From Perlabentimonas sp034003245 (lineage in GTDB: Bacteria > Bacteroidota > Bacteroidia > Bacteroidales > Tenuifilaceae): a stretch of DNA of 64,000 nucleotides. The notes beneath the pieces are model-generated. The model made no database searches. It was not told the origin of the DNA and saw only the letters and a list, made by a program, of their open reading frames with translations. Location of the stretch: NCBI GenBank assembly GCA_034003245.1, contig JAVEYY010000023.1, positions 10,143 to 74,142 on the forward strand. The letters are read 5' to 3'. Of this stretch, positions 52,890 to 61,536 are shown piece by piece. Within the stretch, counting starts at the first letter, position 1. Each line of letters begins with the position of its first letter. The translations under genes were made by a program, and so were the position numbers.

Positions 52890-55205
52890 CTACTTAACGA
52901 AAAGTATTTTACCAACAGCTGTTTCTGAACCTTCACTATCGGCACAGAAGAAAAGGTAAACTCCTGTGGCAACGCGATTGCCATGTAGGTTTTTCCCATC
53001 CCAGGTGGCCTGGCCTCCCACACTGGTGATTTCGTATACTAGGTTCCCCGACACGTCGGTTATCTTCACATTTGTCTTATCAACTAATCCTGTAATTGTG
53101 ATTGGACCCTCGAAATTGGGGCGAACAGGATTTGGAAATGCGTACACCTTACCAAACCGGGAATTGGGCTCCGTGGCAACATCTCTGTACGATACCGTTC
53201 CTCTGTCGGTGGCAAAAAATACTTCACCCGTTTTGGGATGGACTCCAATATGATAAATAGTATTTGATGGCAATGGGCTGTTCTCTTGGGTGAAATGATG
53301 AATTTGTTGACTTCCATCGGCCGATTGCAAGTACACGCCCGAACGTTGAGTCCCAAACCACTTTCGATTTCCTCCATCAACAGCAATGGCGCTAATGGTT
53401 TGTGTGCTTAAAAGGTAAGCGGCAAAGCCCTCAACTTCGTTGGGAATTTTTACGCGTTGAATCGAAAATTCTGAACTCTCGAAAACTCGATGAGGGTTAT
53501 AGCTAACAAGCACGCCTTCGCTAGTGCCAACCCACAGGTAGCCATCCTTGTCGAAAGCGATGCTGGATATATCGCTGGGTAGCGATTCCCCTTCGGGGCT
53601 GGTTAGGTTAACCTTACGAGCGGTGTGGCTGCTCATCGAGGTGGGGTTGTCGCCCGGGTTGAGTGCAAATAAACCTCCACCCGAAGGGATTATTACCCAT
53701 AGGTGACCTCTTGGAGAAAGTACTATGTCTGAGAGTCGTTGCGAGGAAATAATATCATCGTACGGAAAACTAGTCCACGATCCGTCGGGAGTTCTCATGG
53801 ATATTGGATTTGGAACCCCAACATTGCTTGCCCATAAATTTCCTTTTGAATCGAAAACCACTCCACCAATCCGGCAGTATGGTCCAGGAATAATAGTTTG
53901 AAGTGAGCTGTTCTCGGGGCCATAAACTTCGTGTACTTGGCCATCGCGGTACATAATTATGCCGTGTCCCCAGCTCGAAATGAAGAATTCATTCGGATTG
54001 AGTGGACTTGCTGTAATTCTTACTGCATCGGTGAAGTCGAAATTTAATACGCTACTCCACTGGTTGTTTAAGAACTTATGATATGTTAATGGGTAGTATA
54101 GGTTTCCCCAAGCTGAGGATCTTGCTCCACCCAAAATGAATAATTCATCGTTGGTCGGCATTACGTAGTAAGCCCGATTATTGAATGGGCCATTTGGGGA
54201 AACACTTCTCCATCTCCCCGATTGGTTGAGCATTAAGCTAAGAAACTCGTCGGCAACAACTAAATTGTTATCGTTGTCAACAACAGTAAAGTTTGGATGA
54301 AAAGAGGGTTGGTTGCCGTAGTCTGTAACGGTACTGGGTGTTCCAGGAACAGCTTGGTATACGGTTATTCCCTGTCGGCTCGATATTACCAGTTGGTTAG
54401 TATTTGCCCACAGGTTTCGAACCTGGGTGAATTGTGTGTTAAGTGTGGTCCAGTTAAAACCATCGTAAACCCAAACCACATCGGGCGTTGTACCCCCGGT
54501 GGATTGGTTAGCAATAAGTTTATCAGCAAAAACAGCCAATGAATTATACTCGGCCGAAACAGAGGGAATCGCACTTTCAACACTCCAACTCTCGAAGTGA
54601 ATTAAGAGCGAATTGTTTATGTCGGCACTGAGCAATCCTCGATCGGTTGCTGCATAAACTCGGTTGTTGTAGATTGTGGTTTGGTGCACCCAGCACTCAG
54701 TGCCACCGCTGGTTATAAAGTATGTGTCTTTTATCTCAAGTTTTGAGAGATTAATTACAACAATACCAAAGGCTGTGGATACGAAAAGCTCACCTTTATC
54801 GTCAAAAAAGAAGTGGTTTATCTGCTTCGATCCTTGCATCATCTTTTGCTTGATAAAGGGGAGATTTACAACCCTATCATTTAAAACAAGATCGATATTC
54901 CCATTCTCATATCCAACAGCAAGAATTTCGGTGCTTGCAGAATATGCAATGGTTGTGATACCTACATCGTTTAAACCATTAACTGTGGTGTGTTTCCCGA
55001 TGTGACCATCCGAAGGACAATACCAAAATACGCCATTGGCCGAGGCGGCATATATTCGGTTAGGAGTAGTTGCAACAGCAATTAAAGCTCGGAACGAGTA
55101 GTGATCGCGCCATTTTCCAACACCTATCTGACCAAAACCTAACGAATGGTTTGCCAGAAGGAGTATTAGCAGCAGATTTTTCCACATATTTTTTAAGCGC
55201 TTCAT
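52890..55205 (-). CDS. porZ: PorZ-like T9SS component (two-propeller protein with CTD)
   Basis: A 771-residue protein with signal peptide, two beta-propeller regions and a C-terminal sorting domain, the domain order of PorZ. PorZ is part of the type IX attachment complex that gives anionic lipopolysaccharide to the sortase. Evidence: IGVGKWRDHYSFRALIAV at the start, ANGVFWYCPSDG and similar propeller strands (DKDGYLWVGTSEGVLV, GNLWASNVGV), and the end AFPNPVRPNFEGPITITGL...GVYLFFCADSEG. The length is close to the ~780 residues of P. gingivalis PorZ. It lies 73 bp from rdgB and 14 bp from recO on the same strand, which suggests one operon. Confidence 0.87.
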   Translation of the reverse strand: MKRLKNMWKNLLLILLLANHSLGFGQIGVGKWRDHYSFRALIAVATTPNRIYAASANGVFWYCPSDGHIGKHTTVNGLNDVGITTIAYSASTEILAVGYENGNIDLVLNDRVVNLPFIKQKMMQGSKQINHFFFDDKGELFVSTAFGIVVINLSKLEIKDTYFITSGGTECWVHQTTIYNNRVYAATDRGLLSADINNSLLIHFESWSVESAIPSVSAEYNSLAVFADKLIANQSTGGTTPDVVWVYDGFNWTTLNTQFTQVRNLWANTNQLVISSRQGITVYQAVPGTPSTVTDYGNQPSFHPNFTVVDNDNNLVVADEFLSLMLNQSGRWRSVSPNGPFNNRAYYVMPTNDELFILGGARSSAWGNLYYPLTYHKFLNNQWSSVLNFDFTDAVRITASPLNPNEFFISSWGHGIIMYRDGQVHEVYGPENSSLQTIIPGPYCRIGGVVFDSKGNLWASNVGVPNPISMRTPDGSWTSFPYDDIISSQRLSDIVLSPRGHLWVIIPSGGGLFALNPGDNPTSMSSHTARKVNLTSPEGESLPSDISSIAFDKDGYLWVGTSEGVLVSYNPHRVFESSEFSIQRVKIPNEVEGFAAYLLSTQTISAIAVDGGNRKWFGTQRSGVYLQSADGSQQIHHFTQENSPLPSNTIYHIGVHPKTGEVFFATDRGTVSYRDVATEPNSRFGKVYAFPNPVRPNFEGPITITGLVDKTNVKITDVSGNLVYEITSVGGQATWDGKNLHGNRVATGVYLFFCADSEGSETAVGKILFVK

Positions 55206-55278
55206 TTTTTACTAAACCCAAAAAAATGTCAGATATTATGATCTGCACAAAAAAGGGTAATCAACTAAGGTGTGTTTC

Positions 55279-55857
55279 CTATTGTGAAAGTAAAAAATCG
55301 GTTAGTTTTTGCACAGCTAGTCCCCTATGGCTTATCTTGTTCTTAACCAAAAGATCCATTTGGGCAAAAGTTTGCGAGTATCCATCGGGCACAAAAATGG
55401 GGTCGTAGCCAAAACCTGCTGTTCCTTTCAACTCTTCAATTATCCTTCCTCTAACAATGCCCTCGAACCGATACTCTTTATCGTTAAGAATTAGCGATAC
55501 AACGGTTCGGAACTGAGCAGTTCGGTTTGCTTTCCCCTTAAGCTCTTTAAGTAACTTTACAATATTGTCGCTAGGATTTTTTTGTTCCCCTGCATACCGG
55601 GCCGAGTAAACACCAGGAGCACCCTCAAGCGCTTCAACCTCAAGCCCGGTGTCGTCGGCAAAGCAGTCGGTTTTAAAAATATTGTGAATATGCCAGGCTT
55701 TTTGAGATGCATTCTCCTCAAGGGTTGCGTAATCCTCGGGGATTTCATCAAAAAAACCAATCTCATTAAGGGTTTGCAACCGGAACTTTTCTCCAAGCAT
55801 TTTCTGCACCTCCATCAGCTTATGCTTATTGTTGGTGGCAAAAACGATATGGCGCAT
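55279..55857 (-). CDS. rdgB: Non-canonical purine NTP pyrophosphatase
   Basis: A 192-residue HAM1/RdgB protein that hydrolyses dITP, ITP and XTP to keep damaged purines out of DNA. Motifs are IVFATNNKHKLMEVQKML at the N-terminus, CFADDTGLEVEALEGAPGVYSARYAG (Asp-rich catalytic loop) and the later GFGYDPIFVPDGYSQTFAQM, then KNKISHRGLAVQKL with the conserved SHR near the end. It starts 11 bp after the stop of the universal stress gene on the same strand. Confidence 0.95.
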   Translation of the reverse strand: MRHIVFATNNKHKLMEVQKMLGEKFRLQTLNEIGFFDEIPEDYATLEENASQKAWHIHNIFKTDCFADDTGLEVEALEGAPGVYSARYAGEQKNPSDNIVKLLKELKGKANRTAQFRTVVSLILNDKEYRFEGIVRGRIIEELKGTAGFGYDPIFVPDGYSQTFAQMDLLVKNKISHRGLAVQKLTDFLLSQ

Positions 55858-55868
55858 AATTTACCTAG

Positions 55869-56666
55869 TTACCTTGGATTTATGCACATTACTGGAATGT
55901 GGCCGGCGTAACCAACTATGGTTTGCTCGTGGGGCTCCATGATAAACTTGGTGTCGTCGCAAACCTTTGTGGTCATAATTACAATAAGGTCTGCTCTTAT
56001 GTTAACTGCTATATCAAGAACCTCTTCGGCGTAGGGTTTTATGCCGGGGGCGGTATATATCTGGTATTTTGCCCCTTTTTCATCGAGGAAACGAACCGCC
56101 GAAGCCATGTTTAAGTCAACTTTAGCAACTAGTTCGGGATCGGAAACATTGGGTTTAATCAGGTGGAATTTCGATATGTAGTAGTCGCAGAAATATGAGA
56201 TCCAGCCATGTTTCTCCTTGTTTTCAACTGTGAAATCTATAGGGAAGATGATATCATCGTAGCGTTTGTTCACGGGTGGTTCCTGAATAGTGATAAAAGG
56301 TACCGTTGATTTGGTTATCACCTTTAGGGTAGGTAGGTTAGACAAATCCTGCTTTCCCTTAACGCTGGCCGATCCCATTATCACAATGCTTGCGTTTATA
56401 TCGATAGCCGCTTTGGCAATCTCATCGGCTACATCGCCAACCCTAACCAGAACCTCGGGCAGAACACCATACTTGTTTTGCGCTTCCTTAGCATCGGTCT
56501 CAAGTTTAATCTGAGCAGCAGCAATTTCAGCGGGTGACCCCACAACATGAATCATCGCAATGGTTTCGCCAACAACTCCCGAAACTCTTACTGCATGCTG
56601 AAGCGCATAGGAGGCTGGGGTTTTGAAATCCGTGGGGACAAGTATTTTTTTCTTGTGATTATTCAT
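55869..56666 (-). CDS. Universal stress protein (two UspA domains)
   Basis: About 265 residues from ATG 56666 (MNNHKKKILVPTDFKTPASYALQHA). The open frame extends 19 residues upstream, but those residues are not UspA-like. The N-terminal domain has the UspA opening and ASIVIMGSASVKGK (near-G-2xG-9xG nucleotide loop). The second half begins RYDDIIFPIDFTVENKE and ends PHEQTIVGYAGHIPVMCINPR. Tandem UspA proteins bind ATP/AMP and act in stress regulation. It resembles the gene at 60603, which ends RIPIMCITPRV; both flank the cyclase gene. Confidence 0.87.
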   Translation of the reverse strand: MNNHKKKILVPTDFKTPASYALQHAVRVSGVVGETIAMIHVVGSPAEIAAAQIKLETDAKEAQNKYGVLPEVLVRVGDVADEIAKAAIDINASIVIMGSASVKGKQDLSNLPTLKVITKSTVPFITIQEPPVNKRYDDIIFPIDFTVENKEKHGWISYFCDYYISKFHLIKPNVSDPELVAKVDLNMASAVRFLDEKGAKYQIYTAPGIKPYAEEVLDIAVNIRADLIVIMTTKVCDDTKFIMEPHEQTIVGYAGHIPVMCINPR

Positions 56667-56811
56667 ATATTTAATTAATTTTATAATGTTGAAGTTTGTT
56701 GGCTGCTTAAAATCTGAGCTCAATATATAGCTAATTATCTTACTAATTTAGTTTCTTTGCAAAAAACGCAAATAAACAGTTGGTTTTAGGGAAATATCAA
56801 AGGTCTAAGGT

Positions 56812-59800
56812 ATGAATTTTCTGAATTTGTTGATTAAACTACAATCACTTTTTTTCTTTAGCCTTGCCTTTGTTGTTTATTGTCAGGGCAATAATTTGCA
56901 ACCTGCTGCACGTCCCATTCCCACCGAGGTTAAGGTTAGTACTTTGCCTAGCAGTTTCATTTCCGAGAATGGGTCATTTATTACTGCTAACGAAACGTTC
57001 ATACTACTTCTAAGGGGTAAGACTTTAGCCATTTTTGATGGCCTAAGTTGGGAGAATGTTGAATTCCCTCAAAAACCAATTTACACGGTTGCCCCTTCGG
57101 GACAAATATACTTTGCCTACAACAATACTGTTGAGGTGTTTCAATTCCAACCGAATGGCCTACTCCACCGTAAAAAGCTTTTCTCGAACCCTCCCATTGC
57201 CGGGGATGAAAGTATTTCGAGTTTTGCTGTTGATACCAACGATGTTGTTGTGTTTTCTATTCAGAATAAGCTTTGGCGATTTTCCACCGAATTTGAGCTG
57301 ATTGATTCAGCATATCACCGAATTAGAATTATAAAATCATTAAAGGACGTTTTTTATACAAAGGATAATCGGGAGTTAGGATGTGTTTCTGATCCCATAG
57401 GCTCTGTTGAGAAAATGTCTGTGCCGGAGAATATAATCAGCTCACTTCTTTATGTAATTAGATCGCAAGACCAGTTGTACGCTGTTACGAGTGGATATCC
57501 ATGGATTAACAAGCTGACAGGTGAGCCAAGCCAAACAAGGCTTTTCGATGGTATGAGTATTGAGCGCAATGCACAAATCAAAAAGGTTCAGACGGGACAT
57601 AATAAGCTGTTTCTTCTTTTTGGGAGTAACGAAATAGTTGAAGCCAAGAACCAAGACGGAAAGGTCACTGCTTCGGCGATTGAAACCTCTGAAATAGCCG
57701 ATCAGATTGTCGATATCCTGCCATTCTCCAACGAAACACTTCTAATCCTTAGCCCCACTGCTATACATAGTTTTTCCAACATGTCCACAACTGGACTTTA
57801 TGGTGGTGGTAGCTGTAGTATGATTAGGCCACAATCTTTAGCTTTTGCCAATAATCTTATATATAGTGGTGCGACCAATGGTCTTTTTGTGGCATCCTAT
57901 TCTGGTTCTCCAGGCCAACTTCGGTTTGGCTTAGTCCCGGGAATCGATGGCCCTGTAAAGCAAATCTTTTCTCATCCATCGGGAGTTTATGCTGTGGGAG
58001 CCAATGGACTTTTTACTATAAACGGCACAAGAGCGAACCTACTGATTCAAGTGCCCACTCTTTCAGGATCGAATCAATTTGCATTTGTGGAACAGTCAGA
58101 TAATCTCTGGTTCCTTTGGGCAAGCGATAACGGGTTTTTTGGTAAGAGCCTCTCTAAGCCATTGGAAAAGATTAGGCGAATTGACTTTTCGTTCAACCTG
58201 CAGCAAATAGAAAAAGTATTGAGTCATAATGGCCATCTCCTCGTTAAGGTGGAGACCAATCATTGGTATGTTAAGGCTTTTGATGATGTTGATGAACCCT
58301 GGATATTGCTGGATAATGAGCTGCTGATGACTGGTGCCTTGTCGCTCACTACCAATCAGAATTCACAACCCTATTTAAAAATCAACGATTGCTTATATGA
58401 ATTCGATTATCGGAATAGCAAGATAGATAATCTGGTTTTTTGTGACTCAACAAGTCAATATCTACCAGTTTTGGATAGTGAAGCTGGCTTAGTGATGCTA
58501 AGAATTTTCGAACCCTTTTCCGGTATTTATACCCTTTGGTTGTATAAGAGCGATTCAACAACTGGTAGATACGAACCAAAGAAACCACTTGCCCCTCTGC
58601 TTTCCTCGGAAGAGCTTAAGCAAGTATTAATGCTTCCTGATAGTACATTGCTTGTGGTCACAAATCTTGGAATTCACTACTACAAGAACTCCAATGTTTT
58701 TGGCGGAAAACCAACTGCAACCATAAATCGTTTGTTGCTCGAAAGGCGTGACAAGTCGTACAGTATTCGCGATGGATATGTGGTAGACGATAATTTTGTA
58801 GGACGAACTTATATGCCTGGATTACGAAATCTTCAGGTTAGGTTTTCGTCCAACGCGTCAGGTGGATGGGATACATCGTATGGCAATGCTCAATACTCAA
58901 GTTTTTTGGTAGGATTCGATATAAGTTGGACTCCGTGGACCAGCAATAGCATGCGCGAAATTAATGGGCTTCGCCCAGGTTCTTACTCACTAATGCTTAA
59001 GACTCGAAATTTCTGGGGAAAGGAGTCCGATATTACGTCGGTTGATTTTATCGTGAAACCCCATTTTTACGAAACGCCATTCTTTATTGTGGCACTTTCG
59101 GTTCTCCTGTTTCTAGTGCTTTACTCTACATTTAAGTGGCGAAGATACAGCTACACAAAAGTTCGCTTTAAGCTTGAGAGCCTTATAAATACACGAACCG
59201 AGGAGCTTGTTAGAGAAAAGGAGAAGACTGATAACCTTTTAGCCCGCGTGCTTCCAAAAGAAACAGCTTCGGAGCTAAAGGAAAAGGGAAGGGTTAACAC
59301 GCAACGTTTTCAGGTTGTAACCGTTTTGTTTTGTGATATTGAGGGGTTTACTCGAATTACGGATGAGACCAATCCTGAGGCATTGATCGATCAACTCGAC
59401 AGGTTTTTTCTTTACTTCGATTCGGTTGTTGAGAAGTATAGAATTGAGAAAATAAAAACCATAGGTGATGCATACATGTGTGCTGGAGGAATTCCTCAAA
59501 AGAACCGAACCAACTCGGTTGAGGTTGTGCTGGCAGCTTTGGAGATGATTCACTACATGAAGGATTTGGTTCGCAATGCCGAGCATGTTCAAGATATTTG
59601 GGAATTGCGTATTGGTATTGATACTGGCCCTGTTATTGCTGGTGTTGTGGGTCGCAACAAGCTCTCATACGATATTTGGGGAAGCACTGTGAACACAGCA
59701 AGCAGGATGGAATCGTCGGGTGAGGTTGGTCAGATAAATATCTCTGGAAATACTTTTATGCTGGTAAGCGAATATTTCGATTGCACCTATAGGGGCAGAA

Positions 59801-60504
59801 TGCCCGTTAAAAATAAGGGCGATATTGAGATGTACTTTGTTAACGGTATCAAACCAAGTCTTTCGGTAGATCAGCTAGGTGTTGTGCCCAACTACGACTT
59901 TCAAATTCTCCTTCAACTGGTTAGACTTTGCGATTTGGAAGACTTTATTCTGGAGAAACTCGAAAAGGGATTGCCCCAGAATTTGTACTACCATAACTTA
60001 AAACACACCGTTGACGTGTATACTCAAGTAGAGCTCATTGGCCGATCGGAAAATGTTTCCAATGAGCAGCTACTGCTTCTCAGAACTGCGGCTCTTTTTC
60101 ACGATGCAGGACATATGATTGATTACAGCACCCACGAGGAGATGGCGGTGAAGCTTGCCCGCGAAATTTTGCCTGAGTACTACTACACCGAAAAGCAGAT
60201 TGAGGTCGTATCCGATCTGATTATGAGCACAAAACTCCCCCCAAAACCCAATAATTTGTTGGAGGAGATTATGTGCGATGCCGATCTCGACTACCTAGGA
60301 AGAACAGATTTTATTCCAGTGTCGAACATGTTGTATCGTGAATTACATGAGCACGGAAAGATTGGTACCTTAAGGGAGTGGAACGAGCTGCAAATTAAGT
60401 TTATAGCTAAGCATTCCTACTTTACCAAAACGGCCCGTAAGCTAAGAAATGTTAACAAGCAAAGCCAGCTCGATAAGCTTCGATCGTGGATGGCCGAAAA
60501 TTAA
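56812..60504 (+). CDS. Propeller/Y_Y_Y receptor fused to adenylate cyclase and HD phosphohydrolase
   Basis: A 1230-residue transmembrane protein. It starts with a signal peptide (FFFSLAFVVYCQG) and then a propeller-type periplasmic domain (about 35-640). A Y_Y_Y-like strand set follows (LQVRFSSNASGGWD, GLRPGSYSLMLKTRNFWG, to about 748), then one helix (FFIVALSVLLFLVLYSTF, about 752-772). A class III cyclase lies at 835-1015: VLFCDIEGFT (metal Asp), KIKTIGDAYM (metal Asp and adenine-type Lys), YDIWGSTVNTASRM with Asp, Asn and Arg. The C-terminal HD domain (about 1059-1180) has YYHNLKHTVDVY, FHDAGHMIDY and CDADLDYLGR, as in cyclic-nucleotide phosphodiesterases. It looks capable of making and breaking cAMP. 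Confidence 0.9.
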   Translation: MNFLNLLIKLQSLFFFSLAFVVYCQGNNLQPAARPIPTEVKVSTLPSSFISENGSFITANETFILLLRGKTLAIFDGLSWENVEFPQKPIYTVAPSGQIYFAYNNTVEVFQFQPNGLLHRKKLFSNPPIAGDESISSFAVDTNDVVVFSIQNKLWRFSTEFELIDSAYHRIRIIKSLKDVFYTKDNRELGCVSDPIGSVEKMSVPENIISSLLYVIRSQDQLYAVTSGYPWINKLTGEPSQTRLFDGMSIERNAQIKKVQTGHNKLFLLFGSNEIVEAKNQDGKVTASAIETSEIADQIVDILPFSNETLLILSPTAIHSFSNMSTTGLYGGGSCSMIRPQSLAFANNLIYSGATNGLFVASYSGSPGQLRFGLVPGIDGPVKQIFSHPSGVYAVGANGLFTINGTRANLLIQVPTLSGSNQFAFVEQSDNLWFLWASDNGFFGKSLSKPLEKIRRIDFSFNLQQIEKVLSHNGHLLVKVETNHWYVKAFDDVDEPWILLDNELLMTGALSLTTNQNSQPYLKINDCLYEFDYRNSKIDNLVFCDSTSQYLPVLDSEAGLVMLRIFEPFSGIYTLWLYKSDSTTGRYEPKKPLAPLLSSEELKQVLMLPDSTLLVVTNLGIHYYKNSNVFGGKPTATINRLLLERRDKSYSIRDGYVVDDNFVGRTYMPGLRNLQVRFSSNASGGWDTSYGNAQYSSFLVGFDISWTPWTSNSMREINGLRPGSYSLMLKTRNFWGKESDITSVDFIVKPHFYETPFFIVALSVLLFLVLYSTFKWRRYSYTKVRFKLESLINTRTEELVREKEKTDNLLARVLPKETASELKEKGRVNTQRFQVVTVLFCDIEGFTRITDETNPEALIDQLDRFFLYFDSVVEKYRIEKIKTIGDAYMCAGGIPQKNRTNSVEVVLAALEMIHYMKDLVRNAEHVQDIWELRIGIDTGPVIAGVVGRNKLSYDIWGSTVNTASRMESSGEVGQINISGNTFMLVSEYFDCTYRGRMPVKNKGDIEMYFVNGIKPSLSVDQLGVVPNYDFQILLQLVRLCDLEDFILEKLEKGLPQNLYYHNLKHTVDVYTQVELIGRSENVSNEQLLLLRTAALFHDAGHMIDYSTHEEMAVKLAREILPEYYYTEKQIEVVSDLIMSTKLPPKPNNLLEEIMCDADLDYLGRTDFIPVSNMLYRELHEHGKIGTLREWNELQIKFIAKHSYFTKTARKLRNVNKQSQLDKLRSWMAEN

Positions 60505-60602
60505 ATAGTAATTTTTCGTGGCTAGATTTGCTAGCATTACAATAATAATTGATATATTTAACGGGGTTTTTATTTTGATTTCATTTCAAAAATGTGCGTA
60601 AT

Positions 60603-61448
60603 ATGACTACTCCCAAAAAAGTTGTATTGGTTCCCTGGGACTTTTCCGATGGGGCTGAGATAGCGCTTAAGCATGCTTTACAGCTAGCCGAAGTAGCAGG
60701 AAACGATATACTGCTTCTGCACATAATGCCAAACACTTGGTTGTCGCAAATGCTTGGCAATAAGGCGGCTAAACCCGAAGAGATTGACGTTTTGAAGCGC
60801 CGTCTCGAGGAGGTAGCCGAAGGTATTAGCAAGGACACATCTTGTCATATCTTCTCTATGGTTCTGGAGGGTAACCCCACAAACATCATCAAAGAGTTAA
60901 TATCAACAGCTAACCTAAACCTTATAGTTGCATACAAGAATTATAAGTATGGAAAGAAAAAGTTTGAATCGAGCTCCTTTATGCGCAGGCTTTCTGTAAA
61001 AAATCTGTCTATCCCATTTGTCATTGCCGAATCGGTGCCGGTGCATACTCACTATATCGAGATTGTTGTTCCGCTTGATTACGACAAGAAGTACAAGGAA
61101 ACTCTCCATTGGATCATTTACCTCTCCAAGTACTACAAGTGTAATATCAACCTAATTAAGCCCTACATAAAGGACGAGGGTCGAAAGCGTAATATGGCCA
61201 ACAATATCTACTTTACCAAGAAGATGCTCGATGGTAATAAGATTGTGTATGGTATCAAAACTGCCAAGCGACAAAATTCATTTAAGGATGAGGTGTTTAA
61301 GTTTGCCAACAATATCGACGCCGACCTAATACTGATCATGGCCGACAAGTACACCACATACGTACAGGAAAGCAAGGGGAAAGCCTCATCACGAATACCC
61401 ATAATGTGCATAACCCCGCGTGTGCGGAAACTGCAGGGCTTTTACTAG
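60603..61448 (+). CDS. Universal stress protein (two UspA domains)
   Basis: A 281-residue tandem UspA protein, with the start chosen at ATG 60603 (MTTPKKVVLVPWDFSDGAEIALKHALQLAE); a GTG three codons upstream is the alternative. The first domain includes LLLHIMPNTWLSQML and later NLIVAYKNYKYG, where a nucleotide glycine loop would be. The second domain begins HYIEIVVPLDYDKKYKE and ends ASSRIPIMCITPRVRK. It is a relative of 55869. The gene follows the cyclase by 98 bp on the same strand, so it may be regulated by the same signal. Its 3' end is followed by a hairpin. Confidence 0.87.
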   Translation: MTTPKKVVLVPWDFSDGAEIALKHALQLAEVAGNDILLLHIMPNTWLSQMLGNKAAKPEEIDVLKRRLEEVAEGISKDTSCHIFSMVLEGNPTNIIKELISTANLNLIVAYKNYKYGKKKFESSSFMRRLSVKNLSIPFVIAESVPVHTHYIEIVVPLDYDKKYKETLHWIIYLSKYYKCNINLIKPYIKDEGRKRNMANNIYFTKKMLDGNKIVYGIKTAKRQNSFKDEVFKFANNIDADLILIMADKYTTYVQESKGKASSRIPIMCITPRVRKLQGFY

Positions 61449-61483
61449 TTAGCGGCATTCTATGCTTTTGCATTGTGACATAT

Positions 61484-61511
61484 TGCATACCCCAATCCGT
61501 TGAGGTATGCA
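61484..61511 (+). terminator. Likely terminator after the second universal stress gene
   Basis: TGCATACC (61484-61491) and GGTATGCA (61504-61511) form a perfect 8-bp stem with a 12-nt loop, followed by TCTTTTATT. It lies between the stop at 61448 and the ATG at 61537. It might instead be part of the downstream leader. Confidence 0.55.
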
Positions 61512-61536
61512 TCTTTTATTGTAAAATACATCTATC

